Shown here piece by piece: positions 9,186 through 22,371 of a DNA stretch of 64,000 nucleotides. Below the pieces are notes generated by a model that made no database searches, was not told where the DNA came from, and worked only from the letters and a program-made list of their open reading frames with translations. Numbering within the stretch: position 1 is the stretch's first letter; every line of letters starts with the position of its first letter. Made by a program: the position numbers and the translations under genes. Source of the stretch: Gnetum montanum (lineage: Eukaryota > Streptophyta > Gnetopsida > Gnetales > Gnetaceae); assembly GCA_015680685.1 (NCBI GenBank), contig MNCI01000003.1, positions 237,794-301,793 of the forward strand. Direction: 5' to 3'.

Positions 9186-12100
9186 TCTATGAGTCATATA
9201 TCAATAAAACCAACTACCCAGTATCATACTCTTGGATAAATTCTTAGTTACACATGAGCTTGTAAGGTTGAAAATCTATTCTAAGTTACATTGCTATGAG
9301 GTGGGGCCTACTAAGGAACATTTCACTATTACATGCAAATAAGAGCATCTTCAAGATTCATGGTTTTTTCCATTAATTAAGCAAACCCGATCATAATATA
9401 TAAAATTTTATCCTATTTTTTCCTTTATGTTTTCATTTCCAAAAGATTATCAACATAGCCAAAAATTTCATCAAATTGTAATGAAATCCTATCCTATATT
9501 AAAGAAAATTTAAAGAATCATAAGATATTTGAAATAAAGTTGGGCAAAGTTGCTACATATCCCAAAAAATTCATCAAAAGGCCAAAACATAATTTTGATA
9601 TAATTTCAATACAATTTTAATACAAAACAAGCCCAAAATAATAAAAATTTGGTAGAATCTCAGTTTAATAATCAAATAATAGTAGAGAGTTAGAAAGTAG
9701 GGAGGAAGAGTACAAAATCCACAACAAAGCAGGGTCATATTATAAAAATAAAAAACAAATAAGCCTTTTGGAGAAAGCTCTATGTCCTTTCAAAATCTTC
9801 TTTTTTAACTTTTCTTTTGCTTAAAAACTCCTGCAACCTTTTTTTTCTTCATCCCAAATCCACATGCCTAAAGCCTTCCACAAACAAAAGTAAAACATAA
9901 TGGAAGGGAAAGGGTTTATTTATAGTAAGTTGGAGAGGGGAGGAAAGGAAAATTAAATGCAACACAATATCTCTAGGATATGTGTAAGTGTGCATAAACT
10001 TCTTTTTTGCAATTTAACACATTACTATTCATGCTCAATACAAAAATATGAAAGGATGAATGGAACCTTTCCCATGAAATTGGACATGATGATTTGTTGT
10101 TATTTATTTATTTAGTTTTTTTGGGGTGTGGGGTGCAAAGTGGCACGGGCATGTGTTGGAGGGGTGATGGGGGTGGTGTTGAAATTCAAAAAAATAAAAA
10201 CATAAGTACATCCTATTCTCAACCAAAATAGAACCCATGACTTAAGAGTTTTTAAATTAAAAATCTTACCACTAGGCTAACACCTTATTGTTTTTTTTTT
10301 TTGAAAATTTTGAATTTTGCTTAATACAAATACCATACCTTTGATTTTCATGAGCCAAGGGTGCATTCAATGTTTTTGAACATCTCAAATGCATTGGTAA
10401 AGTTAGATTCTATGTAAGACATCATCCTAAGGCACTTATCTAAAACAACTATTTTAAGAGATATGTAGTTTTCAATAAAAATTAGCTTAGAGTTTTAGTT
10501 TAATGACAAAAAGTCATAGGAGGTATATCTTAGATAGGGTTAGAGTCTTGAATGCTATATGAATAAAGAAAATGAGGATAATTGAATTTTAACATTCAAC
10601 TATTAAATATAAAAAAAGATCTATAATTAAGCATTAATAGTGGTAAGAAAGAAAGGATACAAAACTTGAGCAAAATATTTTATTTAATTTATGAAATTTT
10701 AAAAAAATTATTAAAATACATTGGATAGTATTAAATTAAATAATTGAATCCATGCATTAAATTAAATAATTAAACCTATGTAAAATTTCAGGTTGCAATA
10801 GGGTCATTTAGGAAGCAAGATAGATCTTTTAAAATATCCATGGGTTATACTATCATGACATCAACAATTTAGTTGTTTGAATTAAATTCCTTTTATGAGG
10901 ATAATTTATTTTTGTTTTAAGAATCAAAACACCTACGTTCTATATATTCATGATTGCATGAGGCTTCTGATTCTTTCTTCTTATTTTTCTATTTGTTATA
11001 GTACTACTTATGGTTTTTGCTAGAAGATTTTTTAGATAATTTTTTAAAGGTTAGTAATTTGTTATTCTCTTCCAACTGGAAAATTGATCTTTATAAGGTC
11101 ATTTTACTCTTATTAATTTGTTTGATAAATCTAATTTATCTATATTTAACCAACTATAAAATTTTTCTAACTATGATCAAGTGTCATCCTAAAGTTGTCC
11201 ATACTGATCATTACATTGTTCTATTTCAACTTGGCTTTCTTCTTGTACATGATGGATTTGTTAAGAATTCTAACTTGATTATCCTATTTGTTTGGCTTGT
11301 ATGAGGTTATCATTATGTTATGCCATCATTTTAACAAGATCCTCCATCATTTAAAAATGCTTTATACTAAATTCACTTAGATTAATATTCCAAGGCTTAC
11401 TAAAGATTTCATTGATTTTCTTCATTTTAGCAATCCTAGAATCTTTAGAACTTCCACACCCTTATTTCATTTCATAATTTTTTAAAAAGAATTATTGGAT
11501 TTCCATAGAATTTTTCTTAGCTGAAGTTGCTAGTGTCAACAAATCTAGTTTCTTGGCAATGGAGGAGGTTAATCCTCTTAAGAGTACTTTCAATCTCTCC
11601 CTTGAGTATATATTATAATTAGGATAGTTTTTAAATACCATTCAAGAATATTCAATATGTTATGTGAATGATTCATTTCCCTATTTTTTATAAAGTCCCT
11701 TTTAACTTATATTTTTATAGTAATAGTTCTCTTAATTAATACTAATTTTTAATAGTATTTTTTTGCTAATGTTAGAGCTTTTTTATGATAGTAGGATGAT
11801 GAAGACACAAACTACTACATGAACAAAGAGGGTCCTTGCAACATCTCCAATGGCTTGGTATTAGATTTAAAGATAGGATGGAAATACAAATTTGGCATGT
11901 GGTCCAAAATGAGCAACATATGTAGTAGTGACATTTATGAATGTTGTTATCTTGATTGCATTACCACAGTATAGCAGGTTCATAGTATTATACAATATAA
12001 TGATGAGAATTATTATCATGTAGAGATTATAACATGCAATCGAAGAAACATGGTAGCTGGGGTTGCTTCAACACAGTACGAGGGGGTAGTGGGCACCCTA

Positions 12101-12363
12101 GTGATGGTGCAATGTTGGGAGTGAATCCATGTAAGCCTTGTATGGTCCATGAACTTATGTTTACAATATGTTTCATAGTTTTAGCAGTTGGGAGTGAATC
12201 CAATCTATTTGTGTTCTTTTGAGGTTTGAAAATTGGCTTGACTTAAATTCTATTCCCCTATAGTTGTACCATTAAACCTACTTCAATTGAAATTTAAACC
12301 ATTATAATGATCCATCTTTGGTGGGATTTGATATCTAAAACGTCACAGCCTTTTCTTCACATT
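9186..12363. other. AT-rich intergenic sequence without recognised features
   Basis: About 3.2 kb with no family I can name. The open frame at 11017-11304 is AT-driven and hydrophobic with no motif. The 12120-12200 stretch repeats ttgggagtgaatcca twice. A host gene is not supported. Confidence 0.5.
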
Positions 12364-13213
12364 TGATGAATCATGTTTTCGCATGCTCTGATATCAAGTA
12401 CCTGATATCTGAGCCTTGACATCGAGTATTCAATGTTGGAGCCCAAGATGCGATTTCGGATATCCGATATTATAGGGTATATGTCGGTAGCACTCGAGCT
12501 CACGATTTTCATATCAGTTTTTGACATAGAGTAGCAAAGCTCTTACAGTTTGTTTTCTCTAGAGTTAGAATATTTTCTAAGTGCCCACAATAGGAGTCTG
12601 AGTGTGTATGGATCTTTGTTTGAATACTAATGTACCTGAGTGCAGCAATGTGACAGAAATAAAAATGAACCCTTTTGATAATCCTTGCAGCATTGAGAAT
12701 AGATTAATGTTTTCTTTATTGCACTTTACTTTCATGTGCTTTACTTTAATGCATTTAAATTAAGCAATTAATTTCTAGTTGTTAATGAACACAAGGATGA
12801 CCACTTCGAGCATACATACAGTGTTTGGTAACGCAACAACGTTTAACGTTTGGTAGCTCAACAGCACTGTATGTGTTCAGGATGTGTTCGGGAAAGTGGG
12901 ATAGGTGCTTGTGTTAGGCTAGCTAGGCAATGAATGAATTAGATCTTAAATTACTCTACCTTTCATTCTTGTTGTAGGCAACTAACTTATAAAACATAAA
13001 ATAAGAAAAATCATGTACCTTAATTACACTTAAACCATATCCTTGAGCTTCACAAGTGTAGTTGAAAAGACAACGAATGTTCTCAATGCCTATTTCACTT
13101 CCCAGAAGAACTAGTGCATTGGAAAACTATAGGTCCATGGAATTTGATTGAATTGCATGTGAACGCCTTAGTGATTCATATGATTTGCTATAGGGGTACC
13201 TCATTGCTCATCA
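12364..13213 (+). repeat. Element B 5' LTR
   Basis: It starts TGATGAATCATG and ends GCTCATCA at 13213, directly before the primer site. U3 has GATATC-containing repeats at about 12409-12475. It aligns along its length with 21570-22371, with many scattered differences. Confidence 0.9.
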
Positions 13214-13214
13214 T

Positions 13215-13232
13215 TGGTGCCATTGCTGGGGA
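13215..13232 (+). other. Element B primer binding site (tRNA-Asp type)
   Basis: TGGTGCCATTGCTGGGGA begins two bases after the LTR end and matches the tRNA-Asp site of Athila/Tat elements with few changes. Confidence 0.85.
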
Positions 13233-13373
13233 CCTTTTGGTTGTTTCATGTGCTATCTAGGATTTAGTGGAAATCATTCAAAATCGCTGGAACGAATCTT
13301 AGAGTCATATCATATTTTACAATCACTATAACAAAATTTAAAAGCACACTGTGTTTTTATCATTTAACTGAAA

Positions 13374-15640
13374 ATGTCTTCTTCTCATATGAGTGCTTCT
13401 CCACCCAAGTCTTATGGAGGTCATCAGTCGGTGCCTTAACAATATCAAGTGGTACATGCTCATCCTGATGAGTATGTACCCAATTTCACCTTCATCCTAC
13501 ATTAGGATGAACAGCTACAATGGTGTGACATGGAGGGCAACATCATGTTGCCACTTGATCGATCCATTCCTTCAATGCTTCAACAAATGCTTATATGATG
13601 GGATCTCCAAAAACTTCATGCTGAGTATGTTGTGCAAGATAGTGATGCCAAGGATTATTGTCCCATTGAGGCATAACGTCTATGGGATCAATAGCTAGAA
13701 CAACATTATGAATTTGCAAAGGGAAAAGGATTTAATGATTCCCCATTTTTACTGTACCAAAAAGATGGTGGGGAATTCTTCTTTGGGGGTTTTCTATTTA
13801 GTGAAATTCCTCTATTTGACTTTGGTGAAGGAGGTCAAATTCAAAACCTATGGTCCACAATTTACAATCCTGGTTTTGGTAAGAATGGATCCAATAACAA
13901 AGAAGGATCCAATGAGGCATGCCAAGGTAGGAATGTGGACAAGAAATAAGATTGTGATTGTGGTTGTGCTTGTCGAAGAGGGGGTAGTAGGCACCATGAT
14001 GATGCTAGTCCTCCTTTTTCTTCACCTTCATCATCATCATCTTCTTCTTCTTTTGGCTTTGACCATGACCGTAGGAGACAAGACAATGATGGAGGTGACT
14101 GAAATGACTGATAAAGCAAAAATGATAAAAGAGATCATTGGGTAAGGAAAAATCAAGGGTGTGGACATTTAAGAAAGGCACATTGCCATGAACGAAGGGG
14201 TAGTAGAGGGCATTGTAGGTACCATGATCATGGCCTCGATGAGCCTTTGCTTGCTACCCAAAGTATGGTTAATATAGCAAAGGTAGTATGAATTCCAACA
14301 AGGCACGTGAAGGATAGTCGGATCAAAAGGCTAGACATGAACAATATTTCTCGATTTAAAAGGGGATATAACTCTCATCTGCAAAACCATCGTCAAGATT
14401 TTCAAGATGCATGTGCCTTGTAGAACATAGAGAATGAGTGGCAAAAACTTAAGTTGTTTCTAAGGACACTCATCAAGGAAGCAGATAATTGGTATCAATC
14501 CTTAGAGGTGGAATTTATTAGATGATGGAGTGTTTGAATTGTTTAATGATAAATATTAAACATACTCTAGAGTGTCTAACTTGAGAAGGCAAATCCAAGG
14601 ATGGAGATAAGGAATGCATGAACCCTTGGATGCCATCATCAGCTAATACTTTTCCTTAATGCAAAAATGTCCTGGCCATGGTTATTCTCAATTGGATGAA
14701 CTTCACCGCATTGTAGATGAGCTTCAATCAGAAATGAGGAGAACCCTTAGTGTCTATGCCCAAGGGAAACTATCAAAATTAAATGCCCTTCAAATACAAA
14801 GACTAATCAAGTAGGTAGCTAAAGAGGAGGGTGAATTAAGAAAAAGAGAAAGTGTAGAGAATATAACTGTGATCCTTCTATTCACAAAAGGGAGGTTTGA
14901 TTCTATGATAGTGAGGAAGAATCTGCACTTGATGAGTTGGTGAATAGGAAAACCTTTCCACTCCAAAAATTTTAATCTAAAATTACAGAAAAGGTTGATC
15001 AGTTATGGGATTCCATGGATAGCAGATTTCAAGCTATCCTAAAAATTGCTGAAGAGTCTAAAGAACAAGGTAGTGATTGTGGGTGTAGGAGGCACAAGGA
15101 AATTAAACATGCTTGTTACAAAGGTAAGAACAAGCTTGTTGCAATAGAAGAAGTTACAGAAAGTGAATCAGATGATGTTGGTGGGTGTGGCATTTGCCAG
15201 TATGAACATCCTAAGGGATGTTGCCCCATAGTGTCACATTTATAAGAGTTTGGGATGCATGCTTTGAATCCATGACTAACACAAAGGTAAACATCTAGAA
15301 GATTACCTTATCCTCAAGGTAATTTTAGGCAGTTCCACCAACAATAGTAATATTATTGAAGTGGAACTCCACTACAACCATATGAGTAGTATCAATAGTG
15401 GCAACAACCACAATCATGGGTGCTCGCACCACCAAGGCAACAATACCCTTACAGACAACCTGATCCATATGGGTACTACGTTTAGTAACCCCTATCTCCA
15501 CGTGACTCCTTCAGTCACATTTATACTTTTCAATCTCACTACCAGCATTTTGATTATTATTAAACTCATTCTCCACATGAAATAAGGAATGCCACCTTTT
15601 ATTCTTATCCCCCTTCTATCCTTGCACATGTTCCTCCTCT
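13374..15640 (+). pseudogene. Element B gag
   Basis: ATG at 13374 opens MSSSHMSASPPKSYGG, matching the starts of gag in C and D. Landmarks follow in order: the conserved N-terminal block (HPDEY, FTFIL, MEGNIMLP), a Ser/His/Asp-rich low-complexity linker, a LDMNNI to WYQSLE capsid-like block, and near 15190 a variant zinc knuckle CGICQYEHPKGCC. Gag forms the particle and its knuckle binds element RNA. Many in-frame stops and at least two frame changes show it is dead. The knuckle spacing is C-x2-C-x3-H-x4-C, one residue shorter than usual, and the same in D. Confidence 0.8.
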
Positions 15641-15779
15641 AATCGCACAGCTATTACTTGCTCCACCTATGCAGGATGAACTACCAGCTTAACCACAACA
15701 ACATAATGCTATGAGGGCTGTTAATCTACAATCAGTTCATCAATTGAGTAGGTTGAATACTTGATTAAAGAAAAGATCT

Positions 15780-16320
15780 TTCTTTGGAGCTTGCAGTCCA
15801 CCTAAGCCCTCAAATACACCTGTGGTTAATAACCTTGTTCCTCCATCTTACTCTATATCAAATTCCTTCAAGTTCCCTTCAAGAAAAACACTACCTAGGA
15901 TCCATATTATGATGCTTACTCACACTGTATATGATTGGATCTATGTTGGAAACCTTTCCAGGAAATTAGCTGATCCTAGAAGTCCTTTCATTTATTTTCA
16001 AATTACTAGGAATGAACCATGCAAAGCTCTTCTCAACTCAAGTTCTAGTCTCAATTTAATTTCTCATGAGATGAATACTGCATGGAACTTGCCTTCTCTC
16101 AAGAAGAGGAATATCATATTAAAATTGGCAGATCAGTGCATCACTATTCCAGTGGGACTAGTAGAAGACATTGTGATCACTGTTTATGGGTGGTCTTATT
16201 TTGCTGATTTCTTACTGATCAAGGTGGAAAACTACAAAGGGGATTTTCTGATCATCATGGGAAGAGCATGGCTTAGCACTGGTGATGCAAGAATGGGCAA
16301 AAGAGATTTTTCCTAGAAAT
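15780..16320 (+). pseudogene. Element B aspartic protease
   Basis: A 164-codon frame (15822-16316) runs from MLTHTVYDW through KALLNSSSSLNLIS, NLPSLKKRN, GLVEDIV and GWSYFADFLL to RAWLS. The retropepsin catalytic triad, DSG in element D at the same place, is NSS here, so it cannot cut the polyprotein. Apart from that the domain is nearly free of stops. It lies between gag and reverse transcriptase as in other Ty3 elements. Confidence 0.8.
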
Positions 16321-16819
16321 ATCCAAAGAAAATGCATTTGGAAAGATCGAGAAGAAGTGAGTTCCATGCATCGCGTACAACAATATAGGGTGTAATTATG
16401 TGTAGAAAATTTGGGTTGTGAGACAAGCATCTATCTTTTCATGCAAGCAGTGTGCACAAAAAGTAGAAATTGAAAGGTGTCTATATGCAATAGCCGCAAA
16501 ACAAGAGGGCAACCAATGGTCGACCACTAATTTTAAGAGTAACATATTTTGCATGAAATTGATTGAGAGCTTGACATGCACATATGTCATAGGCATGGAT
16601 GAACTAGAGCAAGTTCATCACCAACTCTTTGATGATGTAAATGATGATACTTATTGGGGAGAGTTTGAGATTCCTAAAAATTTCAAGCAAGAGCCCCTTG
16701 AACTAAAAACGTGACCGGTCGGAATGGAATATGTGTTTTTAAAAAATGGGAAGTTGGTCATAATCAATGCAAATCTTACTTTAAAGTAGAAAAAGATGCT
16801 GTTGAATGTGATTGAAAAA

Positions 16820-17450
16820 TGATTAGTAGCTTTTTCTTGGTCATATCTTGAACTCACAAGGATTGATCCTAGGATATGTTAGCATCATACCTACATTGAT
16901 CCGACCATGAAGCCAAAGAGATAGCCACAGAGGTGATTGAACCCCAAACTAAAGTAGATCGTCAAAGAGGAAATCGAACAACTCCACAAGGTGGGGTTCA
17001 TTTATCTCATTACGGATAGTGAGTGGGTTAGTCCACTCATGATTGTGCCAAAGAAAGGAGGCAAGTGGCGGGTTTGCATTGATTTTTGACTACTAAATAT
17101 GGCAACATCCAAGGACCATTTTCCATTGCCATTTGTTGATTAGGTGTTAAACACAATATCTGGGCACTGCTACTACAGTTTTCTAGATGGTTATAGTAGT
17201 TATAACCAAATTCAAATTGCACCAAAGGACCAGGCGAAGACAACATTCACAAGTTCTTGGGGGACTTTTGCATATCATAAGATGCCATTTGGTCTATGTA
17301 ATGCTCCTGCTACATTTCAACACCTAGTTCTGAGCATTTTTCAACAACAAATTGGAAGTCGTGTGGAAGTCTTCATGGATGACTTCTACACTTACAAAGC
17401 TACATTTGAGCAAGCCTTAGACTGCCTTGAGCAAGTGCTAAAATGATATG
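16820..17450 (+). pseudogene. Element B reverse transcriptase
   Basis: Recognisable blocks are SEWVSPLMIVPKKGGKWRVC, the FSFLDGYSSYNQI-like block, KMPFGLCNAPATFQ and VEVFMDDF. The FMDD box retains both catalytic aspartates. Frame interruptions occur before 17100 and at 17445. It copies element RNA into cDNA in active relatives. Confidence 0.85.
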
Positions 17451-18170
17451 TTAAAACTAACTTGTAGCTCAATTGGAAAAAGAGTCATTTAATGGTCTAG
17501 GAAGGCATTGTATTGGGGCACAAAATATCACAAGTAGGAATTGAGGTAGATTCGAAGAAAATAAGGGTCATCCAAGGAAGAACTTGCTAACTAGAAACTA
17601 TCAAAGATGTTTAATCATTCCTTGGACATACTGGCTACTACCAGCAATTTATAGAGAATTTCTCTAAGATTGCAAAGCTATTGATGGAGTTGACAAAGAA
17701 AGATGCTCCATTTTTTAGACTAAGGAATGTAAAAAAAGCATTCCAATAGTTGAGAGAGAAACTTGTAGAAAATCTTATTCTACAAGCACCTTACTAGTTC
17801 AAAACATTTCATGTCATGATGGATGCATCAAATTATGCCTTGGGAGTCATGCTTATGTAGATGGATGATAAGAAACATCCATACTGCATCCACTATGCCT
17901 GCCGAAGCATTGTGGGTGCATAACTGAAATACATCACTATAGAAAAAGAATTGATGGTAGTGGTGTTTACTCTAGAGAAGTTCAAGCATTATGTGGTTGG
18001 ATACAAGGTGTTCATGCACATGGACCACAGTGCCATCCACTTTTTGATGAACAGACCAACAATGAGCCCCCATGTCATACAGTGGTTGGTGATCTTATGA
18101 TGGTAGATCAAAAGGGCACTGAGAATGTGGTTGCTAATCACTTATCTTGATTGCGATGAGACAACAAAGA
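17451..18170 (+). pseudogene. Element B RNase H region
   Basis: SFLGHTGYYQQFI, VMMDASNYALGV, a long YIT-EKELMVVVF block and FKHYVVGYKVFMHMDH-like sequence mark the connection and RNase H domains that degrade template RNA. At least five stops. Confidence 0.75.
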
Positions 18171-18189
18171 GGAAGAAAACCCACTATCT

Positions 18190-19480
18190 AATATGCTTTT
18201 TGATGAACTCCTCTTTGTTGGGGCTATAACTGAGCAATTACCCAATGAGCCTAAATGGTATGATGGCATTCTCACCTATCTTCTCACCCAAGAGATGCCA
18301 CAAGTGTTGGACCACCAAAAGAAATAGTAGTTTCTTCACTAGGTAAAACACTTCATGGAGATCAACAGGCACCTCTACAAGGTGTGCGATGATGACCTGG
18401 TTCATTGGTGTATCCTTGATGCTAATCAACTACGCATTCTCCAAGACACTCATGAAGGTCCTTGTGGAGGACACTATGTTGGGAGATGCATGGCCATTAA
18501 AATCCTAATGGCAAGGTATTATTGGCCAACAATCTTCAGGGATGCTCACCATTACATCCACTCTTGTGAACAATGCTAATGAGATGGTGGAATGACTGCT
18601 CAAATGGAGGAACCTCAATAATGGTTTCAACCTCTAGAACCCTTTGACATCTAGGGCATTGATTTCATGGGTCCCATCATGCCCATGTGAAATGAAAAGG
18701 TGTACATCATAGTTGTTGTTGACTATTGTACGAAATGGGTAGAAGCAGCAGCTTTCATCAACTGTACATCTTCTAGTGCTACTCAATTTGTAAAACAAAA
18801 TGTTGTAAATATGTTTGGTGTGCCACGTGCATTAATTTTTGATAATGGAACTCACTTTATAGGCACTACTTTTTGGAAGCTCATGAAACACTTAGGAGTT
18901 GAACATAAACTCACAACACCTTACCACCCTCAAGCCAATGGTCAAGCTAAGGTTACCAATAGGGAAATCACAAGGATTCTAATAAGAACTATTAGCAAAT
19001 ATAGGAAAGACTAGAGCATAAAACTTGATGATGCCCTTTGGGCCTACCGCTCAACATGGAAACTTCCTATGAGCTTGTGTATAGAAAATTACCAATACTT
19101 CCTATTCAATCTGAGCTTTGTACACTTTTAACAACCTATGACCTTGACCTTGACTTGAGTTTAGCACAAAAAGAAAGACTAATGAATCTCAAGTTGCTAG
19201 ATGAAAACTGATTGGTGGCCTTATCATCTAACGAGTTGCACAAGGCCTACAACAAAAAGCACCATGACCTTAAAATTAGAAAAGTGAAATTTTAACTGGG
19301 AGATAAGGTTATCTACTAGAATTACACACATGTACCTCAATGAACTAAGTTCAAAATGTTGTGGGAAGGACCTTACATCATTTATAAAACTTTTTCTTCT
19401 GGGGCCATGATGATCTACAAACCTGAGAGCCTGAACAAGACATAGCTGGTTAACATCCAATAAGTCAAACCTTTCCGTGA
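18190..19480 (+). pseudogene. Element B integrase
   Basis: The N-terminal zinc-binding region is visible (GPCGGHYVGR to CEQC). The core follows with [38 protein letters not shown] and [16 protein letters not shown], then WSIKLDDALWAYR. The third catalytic residue, Glu in the GQxE box, is Lys (codon AAG at 18949-18951). The C-terminus is full of stops. Element C carries the same Lys. Confidence 0.85.
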
Positions 19481-19563
19481 GAATAAGCCAACAAATACAA
19501 CAAACACCTCATTAGATGGACAACCAAACTGCATATTTTAGATCTCCTTCTTTCAACTTAGTC

Positions 19564-19576
19564 ATGGGGGAGATGG
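19564..19576 (+). other. Internal polypurine-tract-like motif after integrase
   Basis: ATGGGGGAGATGG follows the sequence CTTAGTC and closely resembles the 3' polypurine tract AGTCATGGGGGTA at 21558-21569. Elements C (27791-27801) and D (33905-33915) have the same motif at the same place. Confidence 0.65.
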
Positions 19577-21560
19577 CCACCCATGCTAACAATATAAGTA
19601 GCTCCTTAGTTTTTCACCCTTTTTGTTTTACAACTTTTTCTTTTGCACATTCTTTATTTTACATCTTCTTCTTTTCATGTTATTAATATTTTCTAATTTT
19701 TGTTTTACACCATCATTAGTACATTTTATATTTCTTGAATATTTTACACTTCCTTTTATATTTTCTTTTATTTTATTTTGGTGTGATTTTGTAATGTTTT
19801 TTTAATAAGTGCAAGGTATAGTGGTAATGTGTTGCTTGATGGTGGTATGTACTATTTTGTTATTTGATTGTTGGTGTCTAGATTCTAGCTTTGAATTTTG
19901 TTATGGATGATTAGGACATGGTTTCTTTTTCATGCAACAGGTAGTGAGTCTACAACATCCACCATACACAAACTCTATGGTTTTCCTTATTCTAGAAATG
20001 TGCAGTCCATTTTTCATTAATAAAATGTTAACAAATTTGTGACTTTGGTAGTTTCTAAAATTAGAAAGGATTCAAAGGTTTGAACAGGGTGTGACTTCAA
20101 GGGGATTTGTTATTCTTTGTGCCTTTTTGTTTGCTTGGGTGCATGTGTGTTTTCATGGATTCCTTACCATTCTGTGTCGACCAATAAAAGGAAGTTGAAT
20201 AAGTCTTTGCATGGTGTGGTTCTCATAGAGAAAAAAAATCAATGAGAATTCAAAGCATATCCCTTAGACAAAATAAACACATATGTTCTTGCATGGTATG
20301 GTTTTTATTTCAAAAAAAAATATATATATGAGAATTTAAAGCACACCCCTTAGACAAAATAAATGGGCTATAAGCACAGGTTATGGGACTAGAAAGACAT
20401 GTTACCCATGCCTGAAGGTCCCCTATAACTAAGGCCCTTCCTCATTTCCTACTTCTCTTTTCTTCTTTAATAAGGAATGGTGGTTGTTCTGTGGATGAAC
20501 TCTTATATCTTAAAGGGATGGACTAGTCTTAGAATGGCGATGTGAAGTAACTAAACGTGGTTGGTTTTAATTTGGAATAATGATGGATCTTATCAAGTCA
20601 TTTAACCATAAAATTCACAAGGGACTTCATGTGACCTTAATCAAGAACTCGATTTCACTCTCTCTCATCCATTTATGCTTTCCATGTCTCACCTCACTAC
20701 CGATTTCATGTTCTTGTTTGATGTCCTAGTTTGATGTGTTGGAATTCTTATGTAGTTTCTTCTAGGTTTTTGTACTTAACCTCCCGTAACCATTAATCAT
20801 CCATGGAGCTCATTAACTCTTTGATTTGAAGTTATGCAAGGGCATAAAAGGCTTGTGCCTACTTTGGGGAGGATCCACTTACATATCTTTTAGTGGTGTT
20901 AGTTAAGTTCTTTACCCTTAGACACTCTTACAATCAAATCCTTTTGTTTACCTCATTAGTGACATCCAATTGTGCACATCTTCACAACATTTTTCAGTGA
21001 ACTTTCCTTTTTATTGTTGTGAATTCTTACACCCTCTTCAAATATTTTCTTCTGTAGAAATTTTTCAAATATAATGGACTACTTATCTATTTTACCCTAT
21101 TTTTTAGCCTTCCCACTAACACTCCTAAAGGAATCAATCTACCATAATCACAACCTAGCTGAGTGTAACAATTGATGAGATAAGACATTTAATAGCTATA
21201 TGTTACACATGGCATACTAATTCATGATTCTGTTATGATTGTAGTGGGAAGCATGGACTAGAAGTAGGATTATCTTCACCAAGGATGATGTGGCAGTACC
21301 ACAAGATGAGGATTGTTCATGATCAGTGGCTCTTCTCTCTTGCTCTTCAGCCACCAAGAGGGGTGGATGTTAGTTCTACCTAGGGTGTTGAATTCTCTTA
21401 TCATGAACACCCAATTTTGTAAAAGATTGTAACTCTATACACTTGGACACTCAGAGTCTATTTGTTCCATCTGAGTCAGTCAATAATCCCATACTTTCTA
21501 ATATTTTTTAAGGAACTTGTTCCTCCTTTGCTTCACTCAAGGACAAGTTTTCATTCAGTC
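19577..21560. other. Element B 3' spacer
   Basis: About 2 kb between integrase and 3' LTR, where Athila elements carry an env-like frame. No open frame survives. Nucleotide blocks, for example the tttggggaggatccact stretch near 20857, are shared with the spacers of C and, more weakly, D. Confidence 0.6.
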
Positions 21561-21569
21561 ATGGGGGTA
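21561..21569 (+). other. Element B polypurine tract
   Basis: ATGGGGGTA immediately precedes the 3' LTR; it primes plus-strand DNA synthesis in Ty3 elements. Confidence 0.8.
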
Positions 21570-22371
21570 TGATGAATCATGTTTTTGCATGGTTCGATAT
21601 TGGATACCCAATATTGGAGCCTTGACATTGGGTATCTAATGTTGGAGCCTAGGACACGATGTCAGATATTTGATATCATAGGATATATGTTGGCCTATAA
21701 ATATAGCGCTCGGGCTCACGATTTTCATATTAGTTTTTGTCATAGAGTAGTGAAGGTCTTACAATTTGTTTTCTCCAAAGTTAGAATATTTTTTGGGTGT
21801 CCGTAGTAGGAGTTTGAGTGTGTATGGATCTTTGTTCGAACACTGATATACCTGAGCATAGCAGTGTCATGGGAATAAAATTGAACCCTTTTGATAATTC
21901 TTATAGCACTAAGAATATATTAATGTTTTCTTTAATGCACTTTACTTTCATGTATTTAAATTAAGTAATTAATTTCCAATTGTTAATGAACACAAGCATG
22001 ACCACTTTGAGCATACATATAGTGTTTGGTAACCTAGCAATGTTTAACGTTTGGCAGCCCAACAGTGCTATATGTGTTTAGGATGTGTCCAAGAAAGTGG
22101 GATGAGTACTTGTATTAGGCTAGCTAGGCAATGAATGAATTAGATCTTAAATTACTCTACCTTTCATTCTTGTTGTAGGCAACTAACTTATGAAACATAA
22201 AATGAGAAAAATCATGTACCTTAATTACACTTAAACCATATCCTTGAGCTTCACAAGTGTAGTTGGAAAGACAACGAACGTTCTCATTGCCCATTTCACT
22301 TTCTAAAAGAACCAGTGCATTGGAGAACTATAGGTCCATAGAATTTGACTGGATCACATGTGAATGCCTTA
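21570..22371 (+). repeat. Element B 3' LTR, 3' end truncated
   Basis: It aligns with 12364-13213 up to the aatgcctta block at 22371; the last approximately 40 bp, including the CATCA terminus, are gone. GATATC-type repeats lie at 21586-21690 and TATAAATA at 21696-21703. Confidence 0.88.

Larger units (their letters stand above)
12364..22371 (+). mobile_element. Element B: Athila/Tat-type Ty3 retrotransposon, nearly complete, inactive
   Basis: In order it has a 5' LTR (12364-13213), a tRNA-Asp primer site, gag, protease, reverse transcriptase, RNase H, integrase, a 2-kb spacer, a polypurine tract and a 3' LTR (21570-22371). The integrase resembles Athila-type proteins ([28 protein letters not shown]). 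About 10.0 kb are present. The last roughly 40 bp of the 3' LTR are missing, so no target duplication can be checked. Stops occur in every domain and two catalytic residues are replaced (protease D to N, integrase E to K). It is the best full-length reference for C and D. Confidence 0.9.

Noticed and set aside
11017-11304. 95-codon plus-strand frame, hydrophobic
   Set aside because: Composition follows the AT-rich background; no motif, no paralogue in the window and no promoter evidence.
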